Shown: positions 24,933-32,836 of the stretch, piece after piece
Position numbering within the stretch: position 1 is the stretch's first letter
Layout of the letters: each line of letters starts with the position of its first letter
NCBI RefSeq assembly: GCF_000170835.1
Contig: NZ_ABCP01000033.1
Location: 1-39,684 of the forward strand
Length of the DNA stretch: 39,684 nucleotides
DNA from: Marinobacter algicola DG893
Lineage (GTDB): Bacteria; Pseudomonadota; Gammaproteobacteria; Pseudomonadales; Oleiphilaceae
Direction: 5' to 3'
Position numbers and translations under genes: made by a program
The notes under the pieces: generated by a model
The model's input: only the letters and a program-made list of their open reading frames with translations
Databases searched by the model: none
Told to the model about the DNA's origin: nothing

Positions 24933-26336
24933 CTAAACCTCCCCGGCTGCCAGAGAGCGCCCGGCAAGTCGGCGGACGACCAGCGGCACAAAGAAACCGG
25001 CGGTGCAGATCAGGAAGCCGTAGGCGTTTACACCCAGCAGCATGGCGTATTTGCCGTCACCGATGGCCCAGCTGGCGGGAATCAGCCCCGTTGCCAGCAG
25101 CACACCCAGGCCCAGGCCGGTCCAGAAACTGAGATGGAAGCTCCAGGGCGACCAGCGGGTAAACCCGTAGAACAGGAACACCGGGGCCAGCCCCATCACC
25201 ATGGTGCCGGAAATGGTGGTGGCCTTGAGAATGTCGGTGCCGGCGAACATCGGCAGGTTACCCAGCAGTGCGAACACAATCATGATGACCGCGCCCACAC
25301 GAACGCTCGGCAACCGGTCTTTGGCACGTTTCGCCAGCCGTGGCAGATCCACCGCCAAGGACTTGGCCAGCGAACTGAATGTGGAATCCAGCGTGGAGCC
25401 GGCGGAGGTCATCATTACCACACTCATGAAGAAGAGCGCCGCCAACCCAAGCGATTGTCCGACAGCCGCGGGCGCATTACCCATGGCCTCAATGCCATTG
25501 AGCCGTGCGTGAACACCAACAAGACTGAAGATAAACACCGCCACAAAGCCCAGCAGCCCTGCCACCACGAAGCTCTTCAGCATGGTTTTTTCCTTGTTCA
25601 CAAAGCCGCGGTCGGTTAGCACCGGATCGTGGAAGGGGTAGCTGAACATCTGCAACAGCGCGACGAGCAACAGGTCAAAGCCGGCATTGAGCTTGAACTC
25701 ACCATCGGTGAGCAGGGCACTGGTGTCATTGGCCGGCACAATCAGGAACAGTACCGCGCCGACAAAGAACACAAACACGAACGCCTGAATCACATCCGTG
25801 AAGATCGACGACCGCAGGCCACCTTTCAGGCTGTAGGCGAGGGTAAAGACAGTAAACAGCATCGCCGCGGAGTAATACTCCCACTCACCCGGCAGCCCGA
25901 AATAGCCGCCCACCACGGCAGTGTTACTCCAGACTTCGTTATACAGACGGATCAGGATGGCCGCCGCAAACGCCAGACTGGCCAGCCGGCCAAAGCGCGA
26001 CGTGAGGAAATCCTGCAGGCTGCGGGCACCGGTCTGGGTCCGAATCAAATATATGATGTAGCCGGCCACGGGAATCGACAGCCAGTAACTGGCGTACGCC
26101 AGACCGCCGGTGACACCATAAGCAGCCCCCAGGTTGGCCGCGTTGGTCACCGACTTGGCAAAGATCCAACTGATGAAAATACTCGCCGTCAGCGACCACT
26201 GACTTACCGGGTTACCCTGATCATCCGCACCTTTATAGAACGAATTGGCGTTTTTGCTCTTGGGCGACAACACATACATCACCACCCCATAAACCACCAA
26301 AAACCCCCAAAACAGGGTCGCTTCCGTGAAATTCAT
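24933..26336 (-). CDS. Sodium:solute symporter family transporter
   Basis: A 467-residue protein with about thirteen membrane helices, the SSS (sodium/proline, glucose-type) layout. Visible family features include SQWSLTASIFISWIFAKSVTNAANLG near helix 2, an AYSLKGGLRSSIFTDVIQAFVF segment (the SSS GGxxAVxxTDxxQ motif in variant form), and MMTSAGSTLDSTFSSLAKSLAVDL in helix 8-9. It imports a small solute using the sodium gradient; the substrate cannot be read. It lies between a radical SAM gene (96 bases upstream) and the phosphoesterase-like gene (11 bases downstream). Confidence 0.9.
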   Translation of the reverse strand: MNFTEATLFWGFLVVYGVVMYVLSPKSKNANSFYKGADDQGNPVSQWSLTASIFISWIFAKSVTNAANLGAAYGVTGGLAYASYWLSIPVAGYIIYLIRTQTGARSLQDFLTSRFGRLASLAFAAAILIRLYNEVWSNTAVVGGYFGLPGEWEYYSAAMLFTVFTLAYSLKGGLRSSIFTDVIQAFVFVFFVGAVLFLIVPANDTSALLTDGEFKLNAGFDLLLVALLQMFSYPFHDPVLTDRGFVNKEKTMLKSFVVAGLLGFVAVFIFSLVGVHARLNGIEAMGNAPAAVGQSLGLAALFFMSVVMMTSAGSTLDSTFSSLAKSLAVDLPRLAKRAKDRLPSVRVGAVIMIVFALLGNLPMFAGTDILKATTISGTMVMGLAPVFLFYGFTRWSPWSFHLSFWTGLGLGVLLATGLIPASWAIGDGKYAMLLGVNAYGFLICTAGFFVPLVVRRLAGRSLAAGEV

Positions 26337-26432
26337 CGTCTGTCTTTTCCTCGTCCGTACTTTTTTTAGTCCAGCGAATTGCAGTCATTCACCCCCAGAC
26401 CGCCAACTCCCAGCAACCAGTCCTAAAAAGAA

Positions 26433-27395
26433 TCACCCAGGCGCCGAACAACTAGCCCCAAACCGGTAACACGCAAAACACCGGTGATGCCGAAGCATAA
26501 TCCGCTCATCCATGCTTTCCGCCAGCGTCCCGCCAAGGTCATACTGCGGATCATCATCCACCAACGTACAGGCATACACCCGCACCCGGTCATCCCGCTT
26601 CACCAGCATGCGCGTGTATGTGCACATGAAGTGCGACCGCGCCTCCTTGGTGGGGTATTTCTCCATGCAGGTTTCGGTAATCTCCGGGCTGCCGTCTTCT
26701 GAGCCGGGCGCTCCCAGATCAGGGAACGCGGTGAATGCCAGCGTTTCGGGAATGCCCCAGTCACGCAGAATCTCGCGGAAAGCCGTTTCCACATCCGCCG
26801 GAATCTCGTCCGGATCGGTCTGGCGAGCAATCGAGACCTGGAAACCCTGGTCCACCAGCCAGCGGATGCCCTCCAATGCCTTGTTGAAACTGCCTTCACC
26901 CCGATCCACGTCATGACGGGCCTGGTCAGGAAAGTCCAGGCTGACGCGAAAATGGATCGGGTAGGTGTTATCCAGCAATGGCAGCACCTGATGGCGGCGT
27001 TTGAGCAACGGATCCGTGGCATTAGTCAGGACAAAGCAGGGACGGTGCTGGCTGGCGTAATCGAGGATATTGATAAAGTCTTTGATTACAAAAGGCTCAC
27101 CGCCGGTGAAGGAGAATTGCTCCACACCCATATCCAGGGCTTCGTGGATAAAGGGTTTCACGTCGCTCAACTTCATGCCCGGAATGCGGCCATCGCCGGG
27201 GTGTGACCCTTCCAGGCAAAACGGGCAGGCCAGGTTGCAGGCGGTGCCGGTATGAATCCACAGTTCCTTGAGCTTGTCGGAATCAATGTAGCCGCGTGGG
27301 TCGCCGTTGCGGGTGTGGGTCCAGCTGTCGCGGGCCCTCGGTTCCAGCACTTCCACGGCGGGAATACGTCTTTCGGCGGTTTGGGTCAGGGGCAT
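26433..27395 (-). CDS. Radical SAM protein with C-terminal cysteine cluster
   Basis: A 320-residue protein starting at the ATG at 27395 with GGAG six bases upstream. The [4Fe-4S] motif is CxxxCxxC at C53, C57 and C60, followed by SAM-binding FTGGEPF (96-102). The C-terminal part has six further cysteines (C243, C258, C276, C306, C309, C316), a pattern like SPASM/twitch auxiliary-cluster domains. It should cleave SAM to start radical chemistry on an unknown substrate. No precursor peptide is apparent nearby. It begins its own transcription unit after a terminator and heads the radical SAM, symporter, phosphoesterase-like set. I do not recognise a characterised family. Confidence 0.82.
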   Translation of the reverse strand: MPLTQTAERRIPAVEVLEPRARDSWTHTRNGDPRGYIDSDKLKELWIHTGTACNLACPFCLEGSHPGDGRIPGMKLSDVKPFIHEALDMGVEQFSFTGGEPFVIKDFINILDYASQHRPCFVLTNATDPLLKRRHQVLPLLDNTYPIHFRVSLDFPDQARHDVDRGEGSFNKALEGIRWLVDQGFQVSIARQTDPDEIPADVETAFREILRDWGIPETLAFTAFPDLGAPGSEDGSPEITETCMEKYPTKEARSHFMCTYTRMLVKRDDRVRVYACTLVDDDPQYDLGGTLAESMDERIMLRHHRCFACYRFGASCSAPG

Positions 27396-27430
27396 AGCTG
27401 CTCCGTGTTGACGATGAATCTATGAGTGCC

Positions 27431-27457
27431 AAAAAAGGTGCAGGCCCTGTAACACCT
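27431..27457 (-). terminator. Intrinsic terminator after the VTT-oxidoreductase gene
   Basis: On the minus strand AGGTG and CACCT arms (27453-27457 and 27436-27440) close a 12-base loop and are followed directly by a run of six T (27431-27436 complement). It lies between the oxidoreductase stop at 27472 and the radical SAM start, separating the two units. Confidence 0.6.
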
Positions 27458-27471
27458 ACACTTTTTCTGTT

Positions 27472-29661
27472 TTACGTTGTTACTTCCCGGCCGGCCTTGT
27501 CGCCGGCCTGTTTGCCACGGCGCCAGCCGTGAAGTTTCTCAAGCAGTTTGAGAATGCCCTGGGGTGCGTGTTCGCGCTTCCACTCTCCAGCGGCATACTT
27601 GGCTGATTCGTTCCAGGTCGGGTAAGGGTGGATAGTCCCCAGAATTTTGTTCAGGCCCAGGCCGTGCTTCATGGCCAGGGTGAACTCGGCCAGTATCTCG
27701 CCGGCGTGCACACCGACCACGACAGCACCCAGAATCTTGTCCTTCCCTGGCGGCGTGAGCACCTTGATAAACCCGTAATCCTCACTCTCAGCAATGGCGC
27801 GATCCAGGTCGTCCAGGCCATAGCGGGTGACTTCGTAAGCCACACCTTTTTCCTTGGCTTCCGCCTCGCTAAGGCCAACCCTGGCCACTTCCGGTGAGGT
27901 AAAGGTCACCCAGGGCATCACCCGGTAGTCGACCTGAAAACGCTTGAACTCGCCAAACAGACCGTTCACTGCTGCGTACCAGGCCTGGTGAGCCGCCGCG
28001 TGGGTAAACTGATAGGGGCCGGCGACATCGCCACAGGCGAAGACGTTGGGGAAACGCATGCTCATGTCTTCTGCCACTGGCACAGTGCCATTGGGCAGGG
28101 TTTCCACCCCAATCTTTTCCAGCCCCAGGCCGTCAGTTCGAGCGGCACGACCAACAGCCACCAGAACCTGGTCAAACACGATCCTCACGCGCTCGCCGTT
28201 GAACTCGCAGTAGGCCACCTTTTCTCCGTCCTCGACAGCGAACTCCTTGGCGGCGTGGTTAAGCCGCAGATCAATGCCATCCTGTTCAAACTGTTTCCGG
28301 ATAACCTCGGAGACATCGGCGTCTTCCTTGGCCAGCAAACGCTCGCCCATTTCTACCTGGATCACCTTGCTGCCAAGCCTTGCAAAGGCATGGGCCAGTT
28401 CCGAGCCAATGGGGCCGCCACCAAGTACCAGCAAGCGCTCAGGCTGGGTCTGCAGGGACCATAGATTGTCCGATGTCAGCGGCTCCATGTCCGCCAAACC
28501 GGGAATGGGCGGCACTGCCGGCTTACCCCCAGTGGCCACCACAATACTGCGCGCGGTCAGGCGCTCGGTGTGACCGTCGCTATGGACCACTTCCAGCTCC
28601 CAGGGCGATACGAAGCTGGCGGTACCGGAGATGCAGTCAACACCCAGTTTGCGGAAGCGCTCAGGTGAGTCGTGGGGTTCCACCTTGGCGATAACCTCTT
28701 TCACCCGGGCCATGATATTGGCAAAGGAGCCTTTTACCGGCACCGACTCCAGGCCATAGCGATTGGCGTGGCGCAGGGCGTCGGCCGCCTTGGCACTGCG
28801 GATCAGCGCCTTGGATGGCACACAGCCGGTATTGAGGCAGTCCCCGCCCATTTTGTCTTTCTCGATCAGTGCCACCTTGGCTTTAACCGCTGCGGCAATG
28901 TACGCCGACACCAGGCCCGCCGAGCCACCGCCAATCACCAGCAGGTTGTAATCAAACGACTCGGGTTTCTGCCAGCCGGCGTACACCCGGCGCTTGCGAA
29001 TGAAACCGACAACAAACTTGGCAATCAGCGGGAATACCCCCAACAGCGCGAAAGACAACAGAATATTGGCCGACACAATGTCGCTGGTGGTTTCAATCGT
29101 CGACAGCTGGGTGCCGGCGTTTACATACACAAAGGTACCCGGCAGCATCGCCGCCCAGCTCACCAAAGCGTAGGTCTTCAGCTTCATGGCGGTCAGGCCC
29201 ATCGCCAGGTTAATCAGGAAGAACGGAAATACCGGTACCAGGCGCAGAGTGGCAAGATAGAACGCACCGTCTTTCTTGATGCCACGGTCCATCTTTGCGA
29301 CGGTTTCCGCGTACTTCTCCCGCAAGGTATCCCGCATCAGAAACCTGGCCACCAGGAACGCAAGAGAGGCACCAATGGTCGATGCAATGGATACCGCAAC
29401 CAGTCCATAGACATTGCCGAAGAAGGCACCGCCGGCCAGAGTCATGATCGCCGCACCGGGCAGCGACAGCGCCGTTACCACCACATACACTCCAGCAAAC
29501 CCAAGCACCGCCGCCAGCAAATTCTGACTGATCCACTGTTCAATGGCAGACTGGTGTTTCTGCAGGTTTTCCAGCGTGAGTATCTCGTGACCGCCAAAAC
29601 TGACAAACAGTGCAACCACGACACCGATAACCAGCAGCAAAACGAGCTTTTTGGAGTTCAT
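27472..29661 (-). CDS. VTT-domain/pyridine nucleotide-disulfide oxidoreductase fusion
   Basis: A 729-residue fusion. Residues ~1-225 form a TVP38/DedA-type VTT membrane domain (LPGAAIMTLAGGAFFG, LRLVPVFPFFLINLAMGLT). From about 230 onward is a mercuric-reductase/dihydrolipoamide-dehydrogenase-type flavoprotein: FAD loop VIGGGSAGLVSA, redox-active pair in GGDCLNTGCVPSKAL, NAD(P) loop LVLGGGPIGSELAHAF, FACGDVAGPYQFTHAA and a C-terminal HPYPTWNES histidine motif. The electron acceptor is unknown. No mercury-binding HMA domain or C-terminal vicinal cysteines are seen, so it is unlikely to reduce mercury. Start may be ATG at 29661 or 29673. Confidence 0.9.
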   Translation of the reverse strand: MNSKKLVLLLVIGVVVALFVSFGGHEILTLENLQKHQSAIEQWISQNLLAAVLGFAGVYVVVTALSLPGAAIMTLAGGAFFGNVYGLVAVSIASTIGASLAFLVARFLMRDTLREKYAETVAKMDRGIKKDGAFYLATLRLVPVFPFFLINLAMGLTAMKLKTYALVSWAAMLPGTFVYVNAGTQLSTIETTSDIVSANILLSFALLGVFPLIAKFVVGFIRKRRVYAGWQKPESFDYNLLVIGGGSAGLVSAYIAAAVKAKVALIEKDKMGGDCLNTGCVPSKALIRSAKAADALRHANRYGLESVPVKGSFANIMARVKEVIAKVEPHDSPERFRKLGVDCISGTASFVSPWELEVVHSDGHTERLTARSIVVATGGKPAVPPIPGLADMEPLTSDNLWSLQTQPERLLVLGGGPIGSELAHAFARLGSKVIQVEMGERLLAKEDADVSEVIRKQFEQDGIDLRLNHAAKEFAVEDGEKVAYCEFNGERVRIVFDQVLVAVGRAARTDGLGLEKIGVETLPNGTVPVAEDMSMRFPNVFACGDVAGPYQFTHAAAHQAWYAAVNGLFGEFKRFQVDYRVMPWVTFTSPEVARVGLSEAEAKEKGVAYEVTRYGLDDLDRAIAESEDYGFIKVLTPPGKDKILGAVVVGVHAGEILAEFTLAMKHGLGLNKILGTIHPYPTWNESAKYAAGEWKREHAPQGILKLLEKLHGWRRGKQAGDKAGREVTT

Positions 29662-29880
29662 AGCTAAATCCATAAATTAAAAGTGAAAACGGTTGCTCTG
29701 AGAGACACGCCAAAGCGCTGGATGTTACAGCAGCCAGGGTCTAAAATTTTTTTGAGCAGTGACTCATCATTACTGGAACTAATGGCTGCGACTATAGACA
29801 TACCATTGTCCAGGCCGCTCTGGATGTCCAATAACATGTTTATAACAACGCTCTAACGCGGGTGTCCTGGGGTATACGGA

Positions 29881-30501
29881 ATGGAAACCACAACGCACCA
29901 ATCTGACGACGACATCCTCATCACCGGCCTGAAGTCGGGGAACCAGGGCGCCTTTCGCGAGGCTGTGCGTTTATACACCCCTGGCATGATGGCCGTCGCC
30001 CGCTTTTACCTTGATCACGCCTCGGCAGAGGAAATTGTCCAGGATTGTTGGGTGACGGTTATCGACGCCGTTCAGACATTTGAGGGCCGTTCCGGCCTGA
30101 AGACATGGCTGCACCGTATCGTGGCAAACCGGGCCAAGAATCATCTCCGAAAGACGAAGCGGGAAGTGAACGCGGATTTTTCGGAAGCGCTGGACCCGGA
30201 CCTCGCCGCCCGCTTTGCGCCCAATGGTCGCTGGGCCACACCGCCGAGCCTGAAAACCAATGAGTCCGCCCAGGCACTGATGGAGAACGGTGCACTGAGC
30301 GACTGCCTTGATCGACACCTGTCCGCACTGCCGGAAACACAGCGATCAGCATTGATGTTGTACGAAGCGCATCAGCACAAATCCGACGACGTGTGTAACA
30401 TTCTGGATGTCAGCGCCTCTAACCTGCGCGTGCTCCTGCATCGGGCACGGCAGAAAATCTTTCTGATGGTTGAGACATTTCAGGAGACAGGCGAATGTTA
30501 A
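29881..30501 (+). CDS. ECF-type RNA polymerase sigma factor
   Basis: A 206-residue sigma70-family ECF protein. Region 2 is seen in HASAEEIVQDCWVTVIDAVQTFEGRSGLKTWLHRIVANRAKNHLR and region 4 in LSALPETQRSALMLYEAHQHKSDDVCNILDVSASNLRVLLHRARQKI. The linker between them is longer than in many ECF factors (about 45 residues). The last codons overlap the next gene by 7 bases, which encodes the anti-sigma. It probably controls the genes downstream (DoxX and others), likely in response to redox or envelope stress; this is inferred from gene order. Confidence 0.9.
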   Translation: METTTHQSDDDILITGLKSGNQGAFREAVRLYTPGMMAVARFYLDHASAEEIVQDCWVTVIDAVQTFEGRSGLKTWLHRIVANRAKNHLRKTKREVNADFSEALDPDLAARFAPNGRWATPPSLKTNESAQALMENGALSDCLDRHLSALPETQRSALMLYEAHQHKSDDVCNILDVSASNLRVLLHRARQKIFLMVETFQETGEC

Positions 30502-30758
30502 TGTGCCGGGATCTGGCTCGCATCGCCAGTGATTACATTGACGGTGAGTTGGGCACCGGGAAAGTAATGTCTGTGAAAATGCACCTGCTGATGTGCGGTC
30601 GATGTCGTAGCTTCATTGGCAGCCTGCGGGCCAGCATAGAGCTTATGAACGCCCACTCGAGCCAGCAGCTGGACGAAGATCTGGTACGCCGGATTGACGA
30701 ACGTGTCAGTGAGTCGCTCAACGCTCGGCGCTCCGGAAACGACACGTCGGACCCGTGA
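30495..30758 (+). CDS. Small soluble zinc-finger anti-sigma factor (zf-HC2/ZAS)
   Basis: An 87-residue protein overlapping the end of the sigma gene by 7 bases. The ZAS motif is present: an early cysteine (C4 in MLMCRDL), then HLLMCGRC (His-x3-Cys-x2-Cys). Zinc there can respond to oxidants in characterised ZAS anti-sigmas such as RsrA/ChrR. There is no membrane helix and no C-terminal sensor domain, so the protein would act in the cytoplasm, with the zinc site itself as possible sensor. It should bind and inhibit the ECF factor. Confidence 0.85.
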   Translation: MLMCRDLARIASDYIDGELGTGKVMSVKMHLLMCGRCRSFIGSLRASIELMNAHSSQQLDEDLVRRIDERVSESLNARRSGNDTSDP

Positions 30759-30905
30759 TGCTCTTCGCTTTCGTTTAACGACACCCGCCCCTTCCGGACG
30801 TTACACCAGGCTCTGACAGAACCACTCTTTTCGCTTGCCAATGGAACTCCCACACCACCGCTCTGTCTCTGGAACGATCATTCAAAATTCGAAAGGAGAT
30901 ATGGA

Positions 30906-31316
30906 ATGCCCAAGCAGTTACCCCTTGCCCTGCTGTTACTTCGACTTGGTGTTTTCGTTGTTTTTCTGGTCTGGACCCTGGATAAACTGGTTCAGCCCGA
31001 GCACGCTATCAAGGTTTTCGATTCATTCTACGGGCTCGATGGCCTTGGCGAGACAGCCGTCTACCTCATTGGCATCGCACAACTTGTGCTGATACTGATG
31101 TTTGTTGCTGGCCTTCTGAAAACCTGGACTTACGGCGCACTCCTGATCTTCCACGGTGCTTCCACCCTGTCCTCATTCGCGAAATACCTGCAGCCTTTCG
31201 ATAACCTCCTGTTCTTTGCGGCCTGGCCCATGCTCGCCGCATGCGCGGCGCTGTATCTGCTTCGTGATTACGATACGCTTACGCTTTCGAGGCAACCGGC
31301 TCCCACTGCTGCGTAA
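30906..31316 (+). CDS. DoxX family membrane protein
   Basis: A 136-residue protein with four membrane helices, matching DoxX. The ATG at 30906 has AAAGGAG six bases upstream; the ATG at 30901 is out of frame. LLRLGVFVVFLVWTLDKLVQPEHA (helix 1) and the GIAQLVLILMFVAGLLKTWTYGALLIFHGASTLSS segment are typical. DoxX proteins have been linked to membrane redox complexes and thiosulfate or oxidative stress responses in other bacteria. It is 147 bases after the anti-sigma gene and is a likely target of the ECF factor. Confidence 0.85.
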   Translation: MPKQLPLALLLLRLGVFVVFLVWTLDKLVQPEHAIKVFDSFYGLDGLGETAVYLIGIAQLVLILMFVAGLLKTWTYGALLIFHGASTLSSFAKYLQPFDNLLFFAAWPMLAACAALYLLRDYDTLTLSRQPAPTAA

Positions 31317-31397
31317 AACGGCGCCAGGGCGTTGTAACAGTCAGTCCGGTTGTTTGTCCTTGTTGCTATCAACCTACCGCCAACAACCGGAGTACCG

Positions 31398-32150
31398 ATG
31401 CTACTGAACTGGCTGTCACGGCGCCTGACCACCTATCTTTCAAAGCAGGTCACCCAACACTCGGTGCGCACCTCCGCCTGGGAGGCCCTGGAAAAAACTC
31501 TTCAGCCCGGCGACGTTTTACTGGTGGAGGGGAATACGCGAATCAGTGTGGCCATCAAGTACCTGACTCAGTCAACCTGGTCGCACGCCGCCCTTTACCT
31601 GGGACCGAACGCGGGCCTTGGCGCCGCCGGCAATGGCGAGCCACATGTACTGATCGAGGCGGATCTTGAGGAAGGTATTCGCCCGCTTTCGTTGTCGGCA
31701 TACCGCAACACCCATACCCGCATCTGTCGCCCGGTCGGACTCACTGACAATGATATCGACAAGCTTGTGGATTACTCGAAAAGCCGGCTCGGCCACCAGT
31801 ACGACCTGAAAAACGTCTGGGATCTGGCACGCTACCTGTGCCCGACGCCACCGGTACCGTCCCGTTACCGGCGTTCGCTTCTGGCCCTTGGCAGCGGTGA
31901 TCCGACCCGGGCGATCTGTTCCACATTCATCGCCGAGGGATTCCAGGCCCTCCGCTACCCGATACTGCCCGTAAGCCTATCCGAGCCAGAATCCGATCCG
32001 GCTTGCGCCGCGCAAAAGCGCGAGTACTTCCGGATTCGCCACCATTCTCTATTTGCGCCCCGGGATTTCGACGCCTCCCCCTATTTCAACGTCGTTAAAC
32101 CCACGCTGGAACAGGGGTTTGATTATCGGGGGTTCCGGTGGGCGGAATGA
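31398..32150 (+). CDS. YiiX/YebB-like permuted NlpC/P60 papain-fold protein
   Basis: A 250-residue protein starting at the ATG at 31398 with GGAG upstream; an extension to 31350 is unlikely. It has the circularly permuted papain-like order: the histidine comes first in WSHAALYLG and the cysteine later in AICSTFIAEGF. LQPGDVLLVEGNTRISVAIKYLT is the family's usual opening. Members (YiiX, LRAT-like) hydrolyse amide or ester bonds, and bacterial substrates are mostly unknown. No signal peptide is clear. Its stop overlaps the start of the next gene by four bases (ATGA). Confidence 0.85.
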   Translation: MLLNWLSRRLTTYLSKQVTQHSVRTSAWEALEKTLQPGDVLLVEGNTRISVAIKYLTQSTWSHAALYLGPNAGLGAAGNGEPHVLIEADLEEGIRPLSLSAYRNTHTRICRPVGLTDNDIDKLVDYSKSRLGHQYDLKNVWDLARYLCPTPPVPSRYRRSLLALGSGDPTRAICSTFIAEGFQALRYPILPVSLSEPESDPACAAQKREYFRIRHHSLFAPRDFDASPYFNVVKPTLEQGFDYRGFRWAE

Positions 32151-32818
32151 CACTGAGAATCGCCATCGTTGTTGTGGTAATGGCTGCCCTGGCAGGTGCC
32201 TGGTGGCTGCTGCAGATATTGGGAATACCCGCGGACCTGTCTCCAGATGCCCTTGCACAATGGCTGAAAAGCCAGGGGGCTGCCGGCCCACTGTTGCTGA
32301 TGCTGCTGATGACGATCGCGGTTGTGATAGGCCCGATTCCCACGCTTCCGGTCAGTGCAACCGCAGGTCTGGCGTTTGGTGTGCTTGAGGGAACCGCCAT
32401 CGCAGCAACCGGTGCCCTGCTGGGCGCCATGGCGGCGTTCTGGATTGCCCGTTGCCTCGGACGCGAGGTGATCTGCAAACGTTTTCCGGACAACCCTGTG
32501 CTTGCACGGGATGGCTCGCAACGCTTTCTCACCATTGCCATCCTGCTGACCCGGCTGATACCCGTTTTCTCGTTCGCCCTGATCAGTTACGCCGCCGGCG
32601 TCACTGCCATACGCGCCTGGCGCTTTGCGATTGCCACCTTCGTTGGCATGCTGCCAATGACGGTGGTGTTTGCAGGCCTGGGGAACACGTTCACGTTGAA
32701 TCCGGTACTTACTGTCGCCGCAGGCGCGATTATCCTGGCAGTGATGGTATGGTTGCCGTGGTCCATCAGCCGACACCCAGGCTCGCAGCTGGCGCGCTGG
32801 CTTCAACTTAACCAATAA
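32147..32818 (+). CDS. TVP38/TMEM64 family (VTT domain) membrane protein
   Basis: A 223-residue protein with six membrane segments. The start is the ATG at 32147, overlapping the previous stop by four bases; GTG at 32138 is an alternative. The VTT motif is seen in VIGPIPTLPVSATAGLAFG and in LTRLIPVFSFALISYAAGVT. It is the second VTT protein in 3 kb, after the fusion at 27472-29661, but stands alone here. DedA/TVP38 relatives move lipids across the membrane in some bacteria; no substrate can be named. Confidence 0.88.
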   Translation: MTLRIAIVVVVMAALAGAWWLLQILGIPADLSPDALAQWLKSQGAAGPLLLMLLMTIAVVIGPIPTLPVSATAGLAFGVLEGTAIAATGALLGAMAAFWIARCLGREVICKRFPDNPVLARDGSQRFLTIAILLTRLIPVFSFALISYAAGVTAIRAWRFAIATFVGMLPMTVVFAGLGNTFTLNPVLTVAAGAIILAVMVWLPWSISRHPGSQLARWLQLNQ

Positions 32819-32836
32819 CAACAAAGAGACGACCTT

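Noticed and set aside
27396..27430. Sigma54-type TGGCAC before the radical SAM gene.
   Set aside because: No TTGC element follows at the required spacing.
28672..29667. A 331-codon plus-strand frame opposite the VTT-oxidoreductase gene.
   Set aside because: Composition looks like the complement of coding DNA (rich in His, Gln, Arg) and no domain is seen.
29760..29800. Autoregulatory ECF promoter (GGAACT) before the sigma gene.
   Set aside because: No suitable -10 element is found 16-17 bases downstream.
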